Positions 6,585 through 14,256 of a DNA stretch of 16,628 nucleotides are shown in pieces. The stretch comes from Caryophanales bacterium UBA4100 (lineage in GTDB: Bacteria; Bacillota; Bacilli; Paenibacillales; UBA4045), in NCBI GenBank assembly GCA_002383285.1, contig DFXU01000103.1, positions 1-16,628 of the forward strand. The letters run 5' to 3'. The notes under the pieces were generated by a model. The model was given only the letters and a program-made list of their open reading frames with translations. It did no database searches and was not told the DNA's origin. Both the position numbers and the translations under genes were made by a program. Each line of letters starts with the position of its first letter. The stretch's first letter is position 1.

Positions 6585-8984
6585 ATGCTGCAATGGAAAA
6601 TCGTTAGTAGGGTCATTATTATAATGACCCTATTCTTGTTGATGGGTTGTACAGATGAACAAATACCTGACCCCACCTACCCAACCCAACCTATCCATTA
6701 TAAGCTCTACGACATGAGTATTATTAACCAAGAATCGGAATGGCATATTAATAATACCCATGATCCTTCTATTATTAAGGTCGAAGAATGGTATTACGTA
6801 TTCTCGACCGATGTCAAGAGTGCGGGTGAGCTTCGTCCGGGAATAATGGTTCGAAAATCTAAAGATCTAATAGAGTGGGAATGGGTCGGTTATGCATTCG
6901 ATAATGGCATACCAGCAGCCGCGTTAAGTTGGACGAATGCAACAAATCTATGGGCACCTGATATCGAGAAAATTGGGGACTTGTATTATTTGTACTACTC
7001 TGTTTCTGAATTCGGTACCAACCAATCGTATATCGGTGTTGCGACTAGCGCATCGATTGAAGGACCATGGAATGATCAAGGTGAGGTCATTAAATCGACC
7101 AAAGGGGATGAGCCTAATGCAATAGATCCCAACATTATTGTGGATGATAATGGAGATTATTGGATGTCCTATGGCTCTTTTTTCGGAGGGATTTATGTTG
7201 TTAGGCTGGATCCTTCCAATGGTAAGCTGAAGGCTCCTGGCTTTGGACAGAAAATTGCGAGTAGGGATCATCTATCCGAGCAAGGTGCATTGGAAGGGCC
7301 TTATATCATCTATAAGCCGGACTTGAAGATGTACTATCTCTTCGTGTCCTATGACTCATTATTCGCTGACTATAATGTTCGAGTTGGTCGTGCTAACGCA
7401 ATCACAGGACCCTACTTGGATTATAATGGGAATAACATGAATGATACAACATATCGGCCGCAGTACGAGATAGGCAATAAAATCCTTGGAGGCTACAAAT
7501 TTTTAGCTGGAGAGGGATGGACCGCTCCAGGACATAACTCTGTACTACAAGACAGTGATGGACAGGATTACATCATTCATCATGCACGTGGAGAAACGAA
7601 AACAGCCTGGTCTTATCTTCATGTGCGGAAGATCATCTGGACTAGTGATGGTTGGCCAGTAGTTTCACCAGAGCGTTATGCAGGGGAGACGATACAAGCT
7701 ATTCCTAAGAGGATGATTTCAGGTTCATGGGAGACCATTATACAGAGTAAAGAAACCAATGGAAAGGTACGATCAAAAATCATACAATTGCTACCGAATG
7801 GCGAAGTGAATGATAATAAAAACGTGGGCAAATGGAAATTTGATGGTGATCATACTCTGGAGATTACTTGGCAAGATCATAAGGGTAAAGCTAGCTCTGT
7901 AGAAATCATACAATTCATACCCTCATGGGACTGGGAGCTGAATAAGCCGACACTTGTGTATACAGGTATGAATAATCTTGGAGAAGTCATTTGGGGCAAA
8001 CAAATAAAATCTGTAGACGGGAGTGACGAAATGTTATCATACACGAATCCTTTAATAGAACAGCGTGCAGATCCATGGGTTTTTAAGCATACGGATGGTT
8101 ATTATTATTTTACAGGCTCAGTACCAGAATATGATCGGATCGAATTGAGAAGGGCAAAGACAATAGAAGGGCTCCGGGACGCGGTAGAGGTAAATGTATG
8201 GAACAAGAGAGATTCGGGCGAGATGAGCAAGCATATCTGGGCACCAGAAATCCATTATATCGATGGGAAGTGGTACATTTACTACGCAGCAGCAAGAACG
8301 GATGCCCCGTTCGATCATCGAACCTATGTGCTGGAGAATGATTCAGCTAATCCATTGGAAGGTACATGGGTGGAGAAGGGCAAACTCAAGATGAACTGGG
8401 AGTCCTTCACATTGGATGCGACCAGCTTTGAACATGACGATGTTCGATTCCTGGTTTGGGCACAGCGAGATCCACGAATAGATGGGAATTCTAACCTGTA
8501 TATCGCTGAGCTTGAGAACCCCTGGACAATTAAGGGGAAGCAAGTGATGCTAACAAAGCCCGAATTACCTTGGGAGGTCATAGGCTTCAAAGTGAATGAA
8601 GGTGCTGCTGTCCTGAAGAAGAACGGTAAAATCTTTATGACATACTCAGCAAGCGCTACAGATCATAATTACAGTATGGGATTACTCACTGCACAAGATA
8701 ATAGTAATTTACTTGACCCTAGCGCATGGAGCAAATCGGAAAATCCTGTGTTTGTGAGTAATGACGAAAATCGTATATATGGTCCCGGGCACAACAGCTT
8801 TACAATATCTGAGGATGGTGCTAAGGATATTCTTATGTATCACGCTCGTAGTTATAAGAAAATCACAGGTGATCCACTATTCGACCCGAATCGGCATGCA
8901 CGAGCTCAGGTTATTCAGTGGAACGAAGATGGCACACCTAATTTCGGCGTTCCAGCAGCGGATAGTGTTAGCAAATTAAGATAG
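6585..8984 (+). CDS. Surface lipoprotein with two GH43 modules (endo-arabinanase plus arabinofuranosidase-like)
   Basis: The protein is 799 aa. The ATG at 6585 with GGAGG at 6572-6576 gives a lipoprotein signal with lipobox LLMGC and Cys22; a longer reading from 6537 would overlap abfA and lacks a binding site. Module 1 (about 50-370) resembles GH43 endo-1,5-alpha-L-arabinanase: base Asp60 (THDPS), pKa-tuning Asp181 (AIDPN), acid Glu237 (LEGPY). Residues about 370-478 (from GSWETII to VIWGKQI) look like the beta domain that follows secreted arabinanases. Module 2 (about 485-799) is a second five-bladed GH43 with Asp496 (RADPW), Asp611 (LDATS) and Glu672 (NEGAA), closer to exo-acting arabinofuranosidases. 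Both triads are complete, so both modules may be active. The protein would stay at the cell surface and trim arabinan into oligomers for AraN. The exact specificity of module 2 is uncertain. Confidence 0.88.
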   Translation: MLQWKIVSRVIIIMTLFLLMGCTDEQIPDPTYPTQPIHYKLYDMSIINQESEWHINNTHDPSIIKVEEWYYVFSTDVKSAGELRPGIMVRKSKDLIEWEWVGYAFDNGIPAAALSWTNATNLWAPDIEKIGDLYYLYYSVSEFGTNQSYIGVATSASIEGPWNDQGEVIKSTKGDEPNAIDPNIIVDDNGDYWMSYGSFFGGIYVVRLDPSNGKLKAPGFGQKIASRDHLSEQGALEGPYIIYKPDLKMYYLFVSYDSLFADYNVRVGRANAITGPYLDYNGNNMNDTTYRPQYEIGNKILGGYKFLAGEGWTAPGHNSVLQDSDGQDYIIHHARGETKTAWSYLHVRKIIWTSDGWPVVSPERYAGETIQAIPKRMISGSWETIIQSKETNGKVRSKIIQLLPNGEVNDNKNVGKWKFDGDHTLEITWQDHKGKASSVEIIQFIPSWDWELNKPTLVYTGMNNLGEVIWGKQIKSVDGSDEMLSYTNPLIEQRADPWVFKHTDGYYYFTGSVPEYDRIELRRAKTIEGLRDAVEVNVWNKRDSGEMSKHIWAPEIHYIDGKWYIYYAAARTDAPFDHRTYVLENDSANPLEGTWVEKGKLKMNWESFTLDATSFEHDDVRFLVWAQRDPRIDGNSNLYIAELENPWTIKGKQVMLTKPELPWEVIGFKVNEGAAVLKKNGKIFMTYSASATDHNYSMGLLTAQDNSNLLDPSAWSKSENPVFVSNDENRIYGPGHNSFTISEDGAKDILMYHARSYKKITGDPLFDPNRHARAQVIQWNEDGTPNFGVPAADSVSKLR
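6608..6632. repeat. Perfect 25-bp palindrome inside the signal-peptide codons of the GH43 lipoprotein gene
   Basis: The arms TAGGGTCATTAT (6608-6619) and ATAATGACCCTA (6621-6632) are perfectly complementary around a single T at 6620. The palindrome begins 23 nt after the A of the start codon and covers codons for about residues 8-16. As RNA it would form a stem of about 11 bp with a 3-nt loop, without a proper T-run after it. It could be a protein-binding site or an RNA hairpin that tunes transcription, decay or translation of this gene relative to abfA. Confidence 0.8.
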
Positions 8985-9020
8985 AGAATTCATTATTATG
9001 TATTGAATAAACTCATGATC

Positions 9021-9047
9021 ACAAATGCCTATGTATTGCATAGTATA
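9021..9047 (+). promoter_or_regulatory. Possible sigma-K (late mother-cell) promoter
   Basis: CATAGTATA (9039-9047) fits the sigma-K -10 consensus CATANNNTA at all fixed positions, and an AC (9021-9022) lies 16 bp upstream, as expected for the short sigma-K -35. No good sigma-A promoter is seen before the downstream gene. Sigma-K consensus sequences are loose, so chance matches are common. The box also overlaps an inverted repeat ATGTAT/ATACAT (9031-9036 and 9045-9050). Confidence 0.3.
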
Positions 9048-9072
9048 CATCAGGAAAAGGAGGAGTTTATTC

Positions 9073-9555
9073 ATGCAACAATTGCCGAATATGGATGCAT
9101 CATATGGAAATCCCATACATCCAGCTAACACTATGCATCAAGATATGTCGGATGTGAATGCGGAATCCAAACAAATATTCGAAATGTGCAAAACTTATCA
9201 ATATCACTTTGTACAATTGGAAGCAAAGGACGGTAATGTATACGAAGGTATAATTGAGGATACAGATGATGATCATGTAGTTTTACTTATACCTATAGGT
9301 GAAATAGAAGGTGTTGATAATCGGCAGTACCCATACGGAGGCTATCCGGGGGGCTATCCAGGAGGCTATCCGGGGGGCTACCCAGGAGGCTATCCAGGAG
9401 GCTATCCAGGAGGCTATCCAGGAGGCTATCCGGGAGGCTATCCAGGAGGCTATCCTTCTTATGGTCGAGGCTATCCTCGAAGAATTCGTCGCTTTAGGCA
9501 GCAACGGTTTCCGTTATTCGGACTAAGAAGATTGCTATTTCCATTCTTTTACTAG
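9073..9555 (+). CDS. Small protein with Sm-like N-terminal part and ten GGYP repeats
   Basis: The protein is 160 aa. The ATG at 9073 with AAGGAGG (9057-9063) is preferred to an in-frame ATG at 9025, which has no binding site. Residues 1-40 are polar. Residues about 41-76 (HFVQLEAKDGNVYEGIIEDT and VVLLIPIGEIEG) resemble the small beta-barrel of Sm/Lsm-like proteins. Residues 89-128 are ten exact GGYP repeats, then SYGRGYP. The tail is very basic and aromatic (RRIRRFRQQRF ... LLFPFFY). There is no signal peptide. Proteins with Gly/Tyr/Pro-rich repeats in Bacillales are often spore surface or self-associating proteins, and a sigma-K-like box upstream would agree with this; both are inferences. 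A strong terminator follows. I do not recognise a named gene. Confidence 0.8.
   Translation: MQQLPNMDASYGNPIHPANTMHQDMSDVNAESKQIFEMCKTYQYHFVQLEAKDGNVYEGIIEDTDDDHVVLLIPIGEIEGVDNRQYPYGGYPGGYPGGYPGGYPGGYPGGYPGGYPGGYPGGYPGGYPSYGRGYPRRIRRFRQQRFPLFGLRRLLFPFFY
9337..9456 (+). repeat. Ten tandem copies of a 12-bp unit (GGYP codons)
   Basis: Ten consecutive copies of GGAGGCTATCCA encode GGYP. Variation is almost only at third positions (GGA/GGG, CCA/CCG/CCT, and one TAC), which suggests expansion by slippage followed by silent drift under selection for the protein sequence. Since the unit is 12 bp, copy-number change keeps the frame and would alter only the repeat length. Confidence 0.97.
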
Positions 9556-9660
9556 TATCGTAATGGAAGAGCCTCTACATTCGGAGAAAGAAGTAACATG
9601 GAGCAAATAGAGTACCGAAGGATATAACATTTAACTCTGTACAGTTAGGTACCTCCAATA

Positions 9661-9703
9661 AACAACTTTGGTCTGCAATTCTTGGACTAGAGTTGTTATT
9701 TTT
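9661..9703 (+). terminator. Intrinsic terminator upstream of arsR
   Basis: The stem AACAACTTTGGTC (9661-9673) pairs with GACTAGAGTTGTT (9685-9697), 13 pairs with two G-U, an 11-nt loop, then ATTTTT. It insulates the ars operon from the GGYP gene about 105 nt upstream. The stretch 9556-9660 between them holds nothing that I can support. Confidence 0.8.
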
Positions 9704-9736
9704 GCTGTTCGGCTCAAGAAAAAGCATGAAATGATA

Positions 9737-9766
9737 TTGACGAATATAAGCAGCTGATTATATAAT
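9737..9766 (+). promoter_or_regulatory. Sigma-A promoter of the ars operon
   Basis: TTGACG (9737-9742) and a perfect TATAAT (9761-9766) with an 18-bp spacer give an expected start at about 9773. The spacer and the start point are each covered by one arm of the ArsR operator pair. Confidence 0.75.
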
Positions 9767-9791
9767 GACCACATAATCAATTGCTTATATT
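9743..9791. promoter_or_regulatory. Paired ArsR operators over the ars promoter
   Basis: The 19-mer AATATAAGCAGCTGATTAT (9743-9761) recurs inverted at 9773-9791, where the minus strand reads AATATAAGCAATTGATTAT, differing at two bases. Each copy contains its own 16-bp near-dyad, ATAAgCAnnTGaTTAT (9746-9761 and 9773-9788). One copy fills the -35/-10 spacer and the other starts at the expected transcription start, with centres 27 bp apart. This is the expected architecture for two dimers of the ArsR repressor encoded just downstream. Confidence 0.75.
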
Positions 9792-9814
9792 ATTATGCTG
9801 ACGGAGGGGTAAGG

Positions 9815-10144
9815 TTGGACGATATTGTGGAGATGGCAGAGACATTAAAGCTAATCGCAGATCGCACGCGATTAACGATTCTCGCACTTCTAAGGGAGCG
9901 TGAGCTCTGTGTATGTGAAATTGTTGAGATATTGGAAACCACACAGCCGAATATTAGTCAGCATCTGCGGAAGCTGAAGATTGCTGGTCTTGTCTCAGAA
10001 GCTCGCCGTGGACAATGGGTATATTATTCCTTGTCTATAACAAAGGTGCCATACATTCAAGCAGTGATGGGATATGTTCCTTCTATTAAGGGAAGCATTA
10101 ATGCGTTAAATCTTGATTGCATCACGAATGATTGCTGTGAGTAA
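9815..10144 (+). CDS. arsR: Arsenic-responsive repressor ArsR
   Basis: The protein is 109 aa, an ArsR/SmtB winged-helix repressor that should leave its operator when it binds arsenite. The metal-binding motif ELCVC in the helix before the recognition helix gives Cys32 and Cys34, the thiolates known to bind As(III) in this family; the third family Cys (position 37 in E. coli ArsR) is Val here. Three more Cys sit at the C-terminus (C102, C107, C108) and could complete the site, as in ArsR variants with C-terminal thiols. The recognition helix is TTQPNISQHLRKLKIAGLV. The start is a TTG with GGAGG (9803-9807) 7 nt upstream. It is the first gene of arsR-arsB-arsC; arsB begins 27 nt after its stop codon. 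Confidence 0.94.
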   Translation: MDDIVEMAETLKLIADRTRLTILALLRERELCVCEIVEILETTQPNISQHLRKLKIAGLVSEARRGQWVYYSLSITKVPYIQAVMGYVPSIKGSINALNLDCITNDCCE

Positions 10145-10171
10145 CAGATCATTGATTAACAGGGGGACAAT

Positions 10172-11464
10172 ATGGTTTATATCGCTTCATTTATTTTTCT
10201 AATCACATTGGTATTTGTAATATGGCAGCCTAAGGGGCTGAATATCGGTTGGTCAGCTGCCGGCGGGGCAATTCTAGCTTTAGCGTTCCAGGTTGTAAAT
10301 TTTAATGATGTTCAGGATGTAACACTAATTGTATGGAATGCCACATTAGCCTTTGTTGCGATCATTCTTATCTCACTTATTCTGGATGAGATTGGATTCT
10401 TCGAATGGGCTGCTTTACATATGGCGCGGATTGCTAGGGGTAGTGGAAAGCTCATGTTCGTTTATGTGATATTACTTGGTTCCGCGGTTGCTGCATTCTT
10501 CGCTAACGATGGTGCAGCCTTAATTCTAACTCCTATAGTATTGGCAATGGTTCGAGCACTCAAATTTGAGGATCGGATGATCCTGCCCTTCATTATGGCA
10601 AGCGGATTTATTGCTGATACGACCTCTTTACCGCTTATAGTCAGCAATCTGGTGAATATTGTTTCTGCAGATTTCTTCGGTATTGGCTTTGTAGAGTATG
10701 CTAGTCGTATGATAGTGCCTAATTTCTTCGCTTTAGGAGCAAGTATTCTTGTTTTATATTTATATTTCCGCAAAAGTATTCCAGGCAACTATGACGTTGC
10801 ACAGCTGAAGCAACCACACGAAGCAATTAAGGACTTGCGATTGTTCCGTCTATCGTGGGTGATTCTAGCGGTGCTATTAGCTGCTTACTTACTAAGTGAA
10901 TTTATCGCTGTTCCCGTATCTATTATAGCGGGTGTAGTTGCCATCATCTTCATTATTGTAGCTCGTAGAAGCCCGGTTATCGAGACGAAGCGAATTATTC
11001 TGGATGCTCCTTGGGCTGTTGTCGTATTCTCTATTGGTATGTATGTCGTTGTTTACGGACTTCGTAATGTAGGGCTTACAGATCGTCTTGGTGATGTGAT
11101 TCAGGTAGTTGCTGATCAAGGGTTGTTCGCAGCCACGATTGGAATGGGTTTTATCGCAGCGATATTATCCTCCATTATGAATAACATGCCAACGGTGATG
11201 ATTGATGCACTTGCTATCCAGGGAACGCAAACCTCTGGAGCAATCAGGGAAGCGTTAATCTATGCGAATGTGATTGGTTCCGACCTAGGACCTAAGATCA
11301 CTCCGATAGGTTCACTTGCAACACTACTGTGGCTGCATGTGCTGTCACGCAAGGGTATCAAAATTACTTGGGGTTATTACTTTAAGATCGGAATTATTCT
11401 TACGATACCTACGTTGTTCATAACACTAGTTGGACTTTATCTTTGGTTGTTGTTGATATCTTAA
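10172..11464 (+). CDS. arsB: Arsenite efflux permease ArsB
   Basis: The protein is 430 aa, a polytopic membrane protein of the ArsB type in the ion transporter superfamily, exporting As(III) or Sb(III) by the proton gradient. The length matches ArsB (about 430 aa) and not the shorter ACR3 type (about 350 aa). Family stretches include ALILTPIVLAMVRAL after a conserved FFANDGAA, the SGFIADTTSLPLIVSNLVNI loop, and near the end MNNMPTVMIDALAI and VIGSDLGPKITPIGSLATLL. Many hydrophobic helices run along the whole length. The ATG at 10172 follows AGGGGG closely. No arsA ATPase gene is present, so efflux should be driven by the ion gradient alone. It is followed by arsC after 22 nt. Confidence 0.94.
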   Translation: MVYIASFIFLITLVFVIWQPKGLNIGWSAAGGAILALAFQVVNFNDVQDVTLIVWNATLAFVAIILISLILDEIGFFEWAALHMARIARGSGKLMFVYVILLGSAVAAFFANDGAALILTPIVLAMVRALKFEDRMILPFIMASGFIADTTSLPLIVSNLVNIVSADFFGIGFVEYASRMIVPNFFALGASILVLYLYFRKSIPGNYDVAQLKQPHEAIKDLRLFRLSWVILAVLLAAYLLSEFIAVPVSIIAGVVAIIFIIVARRSPVIETKRIILDAPWAVVVFSIGMYVVVYGLRNVGLTDRLGDVIQVVADQGLFAATIGMGFIAAILSSIMNNMPTVMIDALAIQGTQTSGAIREALIYANVIGSDLGPKITPIGSLATLLWLHVLSRKGIKITWGYYFKIGIILTIPTLFITLVGLYLWLLLIS

Positions 11465-11486
11465 ATATAGAGGAGCTCGAGAAAAC

Positions 11487-12347
11487 ATGAACAAGAAGTT
11501 AATTTATTTTTTGTGCACAGGAAATTCATGTAGAAGTCAGATTGCAGATGGATTTATGAGTTCTTTAGGTAGTGATCGATATGAGGTGCTAAGCGCTGGA
11601 CTAGAAGCACATGGTTTAAACCCAAGAGCGGTTAAGGTTATGGAAGAGGCTGGTGTGGACATTAGTAACAATAGCTCTAATGTAATTGATCCTGAGATAC
11701 TGAATCGTGCGGATTATGTGATTACATTATGTGGACACGCGGATGAGCATTGCCCGGTTATCTCCAACCAGAATGTTGTGAAGTGGCATTGGGGCTTTGA
11801 CGATCCAGCCAAAGCTACCGGAACCGAGGAAGAAATCATGTCGCAATTCCGTAAAGTGCGAGATGACATTAAGCTACGGATAACGCAATTCTTGAACTCG
11901 CCTGCCGTTAAGAAGAGCTATCATGTGCTTCACGACAATCGCATATTCATGGGTGCTGCTTCTGACGTTGAAGCTATGGTTAAGAATGAGGGAATCGAGG
12001 TTGTCGTTGATCTTAGGGGAGAAGCGATAGAGTGTGCTTATCCTGAAGCACAGGTGGATTGGATTCGCATTCAATTGGGTGATCACGCCGAGCAGCCTCA
12101 AGCAGAGGGCTTCAAGCAAGCCATTCAAGCCGTAACTGATGCGTATCTCGATAATAAGAAGGTCGCTTTTCACTGTGCTGGTGGTAGAGGGAGGACAGGA
12201 GCGGTAGCTGCAGGGGTATTAATTCAATTAGGCTTAGCCTCGACCATTGAAGAAGCAGAAGCAATGGCAAAGGGCATTCGTGAGATTATTGATATTAAGC
12301 CACCTCAGAAGGAAGCCTTGAATGAGATATATCCAACAAAGCTCTAA
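11487..12347 (+). CDS. arsC: Arsenate reductase ArsC fused to a dual-specificity-type phosphatase domain
   Basis: The protein is 286 aa with two domains in one frame. Residues 1-137 are a thioredoxin-coupled arsenate reductase of the low-molecular-weight phosphatase fold: the P-loop CTGNSCRS with nucleophile Cys10 (and Cys15, Arg16), plus Cys82 and Cys89 in LCGHADEHCP. These are the same positions as the Cys10/82/89 relay of the S. aureus pI258 enzyme. Residues about 143-286 form a second, unrelated phosphatase domain with the signature HCAGGRGRTG (C-x5-R; Cys230, Arg236) and a probable general acid Asp199 in QLGDHAEQP. ArsC alone is about 130-140 aa, so this is a true fusion. The ATG at 11487 follows AGAGGAG. 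The second domain's substrate is unknown; it may act on a phospho-protein or simply be a bystander. A strong hairpin ends the operon. Confidence 0.9.
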   Translation: MNKKLIYFLCTGNSCRSQIADGFMSSLGSDRYEVLSAGLEAHGLNPRAVKVMEEAGVDISNNSSNVIDPEILNRADYVITLCGHADEHCPVISNQNVVKWHWGFDDPAKATGTEEEIMSQFRKVRDDIKLRITQFLNSPAVKKSYHVLHDNRIFMGAASDVEAMVKNEGIEVVVDLRGEAIECAYPEAQVDWIRIQLGDHAEQPQAEGFKQAIQAVTDAYLDNKKVAFHCAGGRGRTGAVAAGVLIQLGLASTIEEAEAMAKGIREIIDIKPPQKEALNEIYPTKL

Positions 12348-12385
12348 TCAGACTTAGGATAGAAGGTCACAAATTAAACGGACAC

Positions 12386-12421
12386 AGAGAACCACGGATG
12401 GTATATCCGTGGTCCTCTTTC
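12386..12421. terminator. Terminator of the ars operon, between convergent genes
   Basis: The perfect stem ACCACGGAT (12391-12399) / ATCCGTGGT (12405-12413) with a 5-nt loop extends, after one A-C mismatch, by AGAG/CTCT. It is followed by TTTC on the plus strand. It lies between arsC and the opposing chemotaxis gene and may serve both. The remaining 12422-12510 holds only a small ACTC/GAGT hairpin. Confidence 0.8.
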
Positions 12422-12510
12422 GAATGTGTTATTATTTCATGGATATGCCTTAGGTAGACTCTCAGAGTATTTATACATCACAGAGTTTTTTATGTGCCGA
12501 CGCATCATTA

Positions 12511-14256
12511 TCAATGAATCTGAAATCTTCGGATTTCTGTGAATAATTGTTGAGCTAAGGCATTAACCTTAACTGCTTGATCAGCGATACGTTGAACAGC
12601 AGCCTCTTGTTGATTAGTTGAGGAATTAATCTCCTGTGCGCCTGCAGCTGTTTCCTCGGCAATCCCAGATACAACAAGTATGGATTGAACGAGTGATTGA
12701 TTTTTGATCCGAGCTTGCTCCACATTGCTGTGAATGCTAGTCATAGCAGTAGCCATCTGTTCAGCCGATTGCTCGATCATGGAGAAGGATTGGGACGTTT
12801 GTACAATTTTTCCATTTTGCTCTTCTAAGCTTACTTCTGTCTCTGTTAATTTCTCTTGAACAACCATCATCTGCTTCTGGAGTGTTTGAACCAAGAGGAA
12901 GATATCATTAGATGATTGTTTAGATTCAACTGAAAGCTTTCTAACCTCATTCGCTATAACTGCAAAGCCTATTCCATGCTCTCCCGCATGTGCAGCTTCA
13001 ATAGAAGCATTAATTGCAAGCAGGTTTGTTTGGGTTGAGATGTCAGATATTGTGTTAGAAATTTTACTGATCTCTCTCGTTAGCTTGGCAAGCGTATCTA
13101 GTGAGTTGACCATTATATGTAATCGATCCTCTGTTTGTAATGCGGAATCACTAAGTACTTGTAAGGAAAGAGCTCCATGATTCGTATTTAATGTAGTCTC
13201 AGCTGATAATTGTTTCAGCTTATCTGTAATCCTGCTGATTTCTAGCACATCTTGTTCTAGAGCGTTGATGCCGATCGCGCTTTCCTCTGCTTGCTCAGCC
13301 TGTTGCTCTGAACCAATGGATATCTCGTTCATCGCTCTGCTAATCTCAATCCCCGCTGCAGCAGTCATTCTTGATTCAAGCTCGAAAGCAGTTGAAAGCT
13401 CAGTGAGACCTTCAGCAATATGACGAGTTGACACGAGCATATGACTCATCTGCTCTGTCATATGATCGAAGTTCTGACTTAATTGTCCAAGCTCATCAAG
13501 CGATTTCGAATTGATCTTTACTCTTAAATCACCAAGAGCGATTTGGCTTATCGCATGCTGTAGCTTACGTATCGGACCGACAAAGGCATGAATGAATAAT
13601 ACCGTTACAATTATGGACACAAGTATTATAATAAGGATAGCTACAACAAGCATCTGTACCGTATTGTCCAATAAAGAAGAGGATTGCTGCCTTGAATCGT
13701 CAGCCTCTCGAGTGAACACCTCATAATAATTATCGGTTAATTCGAAAATATACTTTTTATGTGCCTGAGACATCTTGTATTGCTGCTGAATCATTTGGCT
13801 GCTAGATTCCGTTGATAATGCTGTATTGCTAACTATAGATGAGATACTATCGAAATTATTGGCGTATTCCTTAGATGTTGTAGTTAGGAACGCTTTCCAC
13901 TTACGTTGTTCTCGTGTAGACGAATTATCTACGACTCTCTTGACTAAATTTAAGAATACATCCCTTTCTACGTTGTACTCATCCACTATAGATATGTCTC
14001 TTGATATGGCTAAACCCATGGTCATAACATCCAATATCTGTGCCTGCTGCTTTAAATCCATTGCTAGAAGCTGTTTCTCTACGTTAGTGTTCTGAATAGT
14101 GAACTGGTCTTTAATCTGCTCAACACGATAGAGATTATACAGAGCAACCACCGTAACTATTGCAATAATTAATGTGAAGCTGATAATAACTTTGGTTCTT
14201 AGCGATAGATTCGTAAACTTAACAATTGTCTGATTGATCGGGTTTCTCTTCAACAA
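12511..14256 (-). CDS. Methyl-accepting chemotaxis protein (transmembrane receptor)
   Basis: The protein is 581 aa with the standard receptor layout. A first membrane helix (about 23-43) is followed by a mostly helical outer domain of about 155 residues (four-helix-bundle type), a second membrane helix (about 200-222), a HAMP domain (about 223-275, with GPIRKL and ELGQLSQNFDHM), and a long coiled-coil signalling domain. The hairpin tip that contacts CheA/CheW is clear: ISTQTNLLAINASIEAAHAG (Glu420 region) followed by GFAVIANEVRKLSVES. The start is one of two consecutive TTG codons (14254-14256 or 14251-14253) with AAGGAG on the minus strand at 14263-14268. The ligand is unknown; its position between ars and pst is no proof of a role in arsenic or phosphate sensing. 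I see no clear sigma-D promoter. Confidence 0.95.
   Translation of the reverse strand: MLKRNPINQTIVKFTNLSLRTKVIISFTLIIAIVTVVALYNLYRVEQIKDQFTIQNTNVEKQLLAMDLKQQAQILDVMTMGLAISRDISIVDEYNVERDVFLNLVKRVVDNSSTREQRKWKAFLTTTSKEYANNFDSISSIVSNTALSTESSSQMIQQQYKMSQAHKKYIFELTDNYYEVFTREADDSRQQSSSLLDNTVQMLVVAILIIILVSIIVTVLFIHAFVGPIRKLQHAISQIALGDLRVKINSKSLDELGQLSQNFDHMTEQMSHMLVSTRHIAEGLTELSTAFELESRMTAAAGIEISRAMNEISIGSEQQAEQAEESAIGINALEQDVLEISRITDKLKQLSAETTLNTNHGALSLQVLSDSALQTEDRLHIMVNSLDTLAKLTREISKISNTISDISTQTNLLAINASIEAAHAGEHGIGFAVIANEVRKLSVESKQSSNDIFLLVQTLQKQMMVVQEKLTETEVSLEEQNGKIVQTSQSFSMIEQSAEQMATAMTSIHSNVEQARIKNQSLVQSILVVSGIAEETAAGAQEINSSTNQQEAAVQRIADQAVKVNALAQQLFTEIRRFQIH

Noticed and set aside
9283..9526. 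Open frames on both strands through the repeat (EAIQ-type on plus, IASW-type on minus)
   Set aside because: A 12-bp tandem unit without stop codons in several frames automatically yields long open frames. The GGYP frame has the ribosome binding site, the silent third-position variation and the flanking conserved part.
9564..9611. Fifteen-codon open frame (MEEPLHSEKE...) after the GGYP gene
   Set aside because: No binding site, no recognisable product, and it lies between a stop codon and a terminator.
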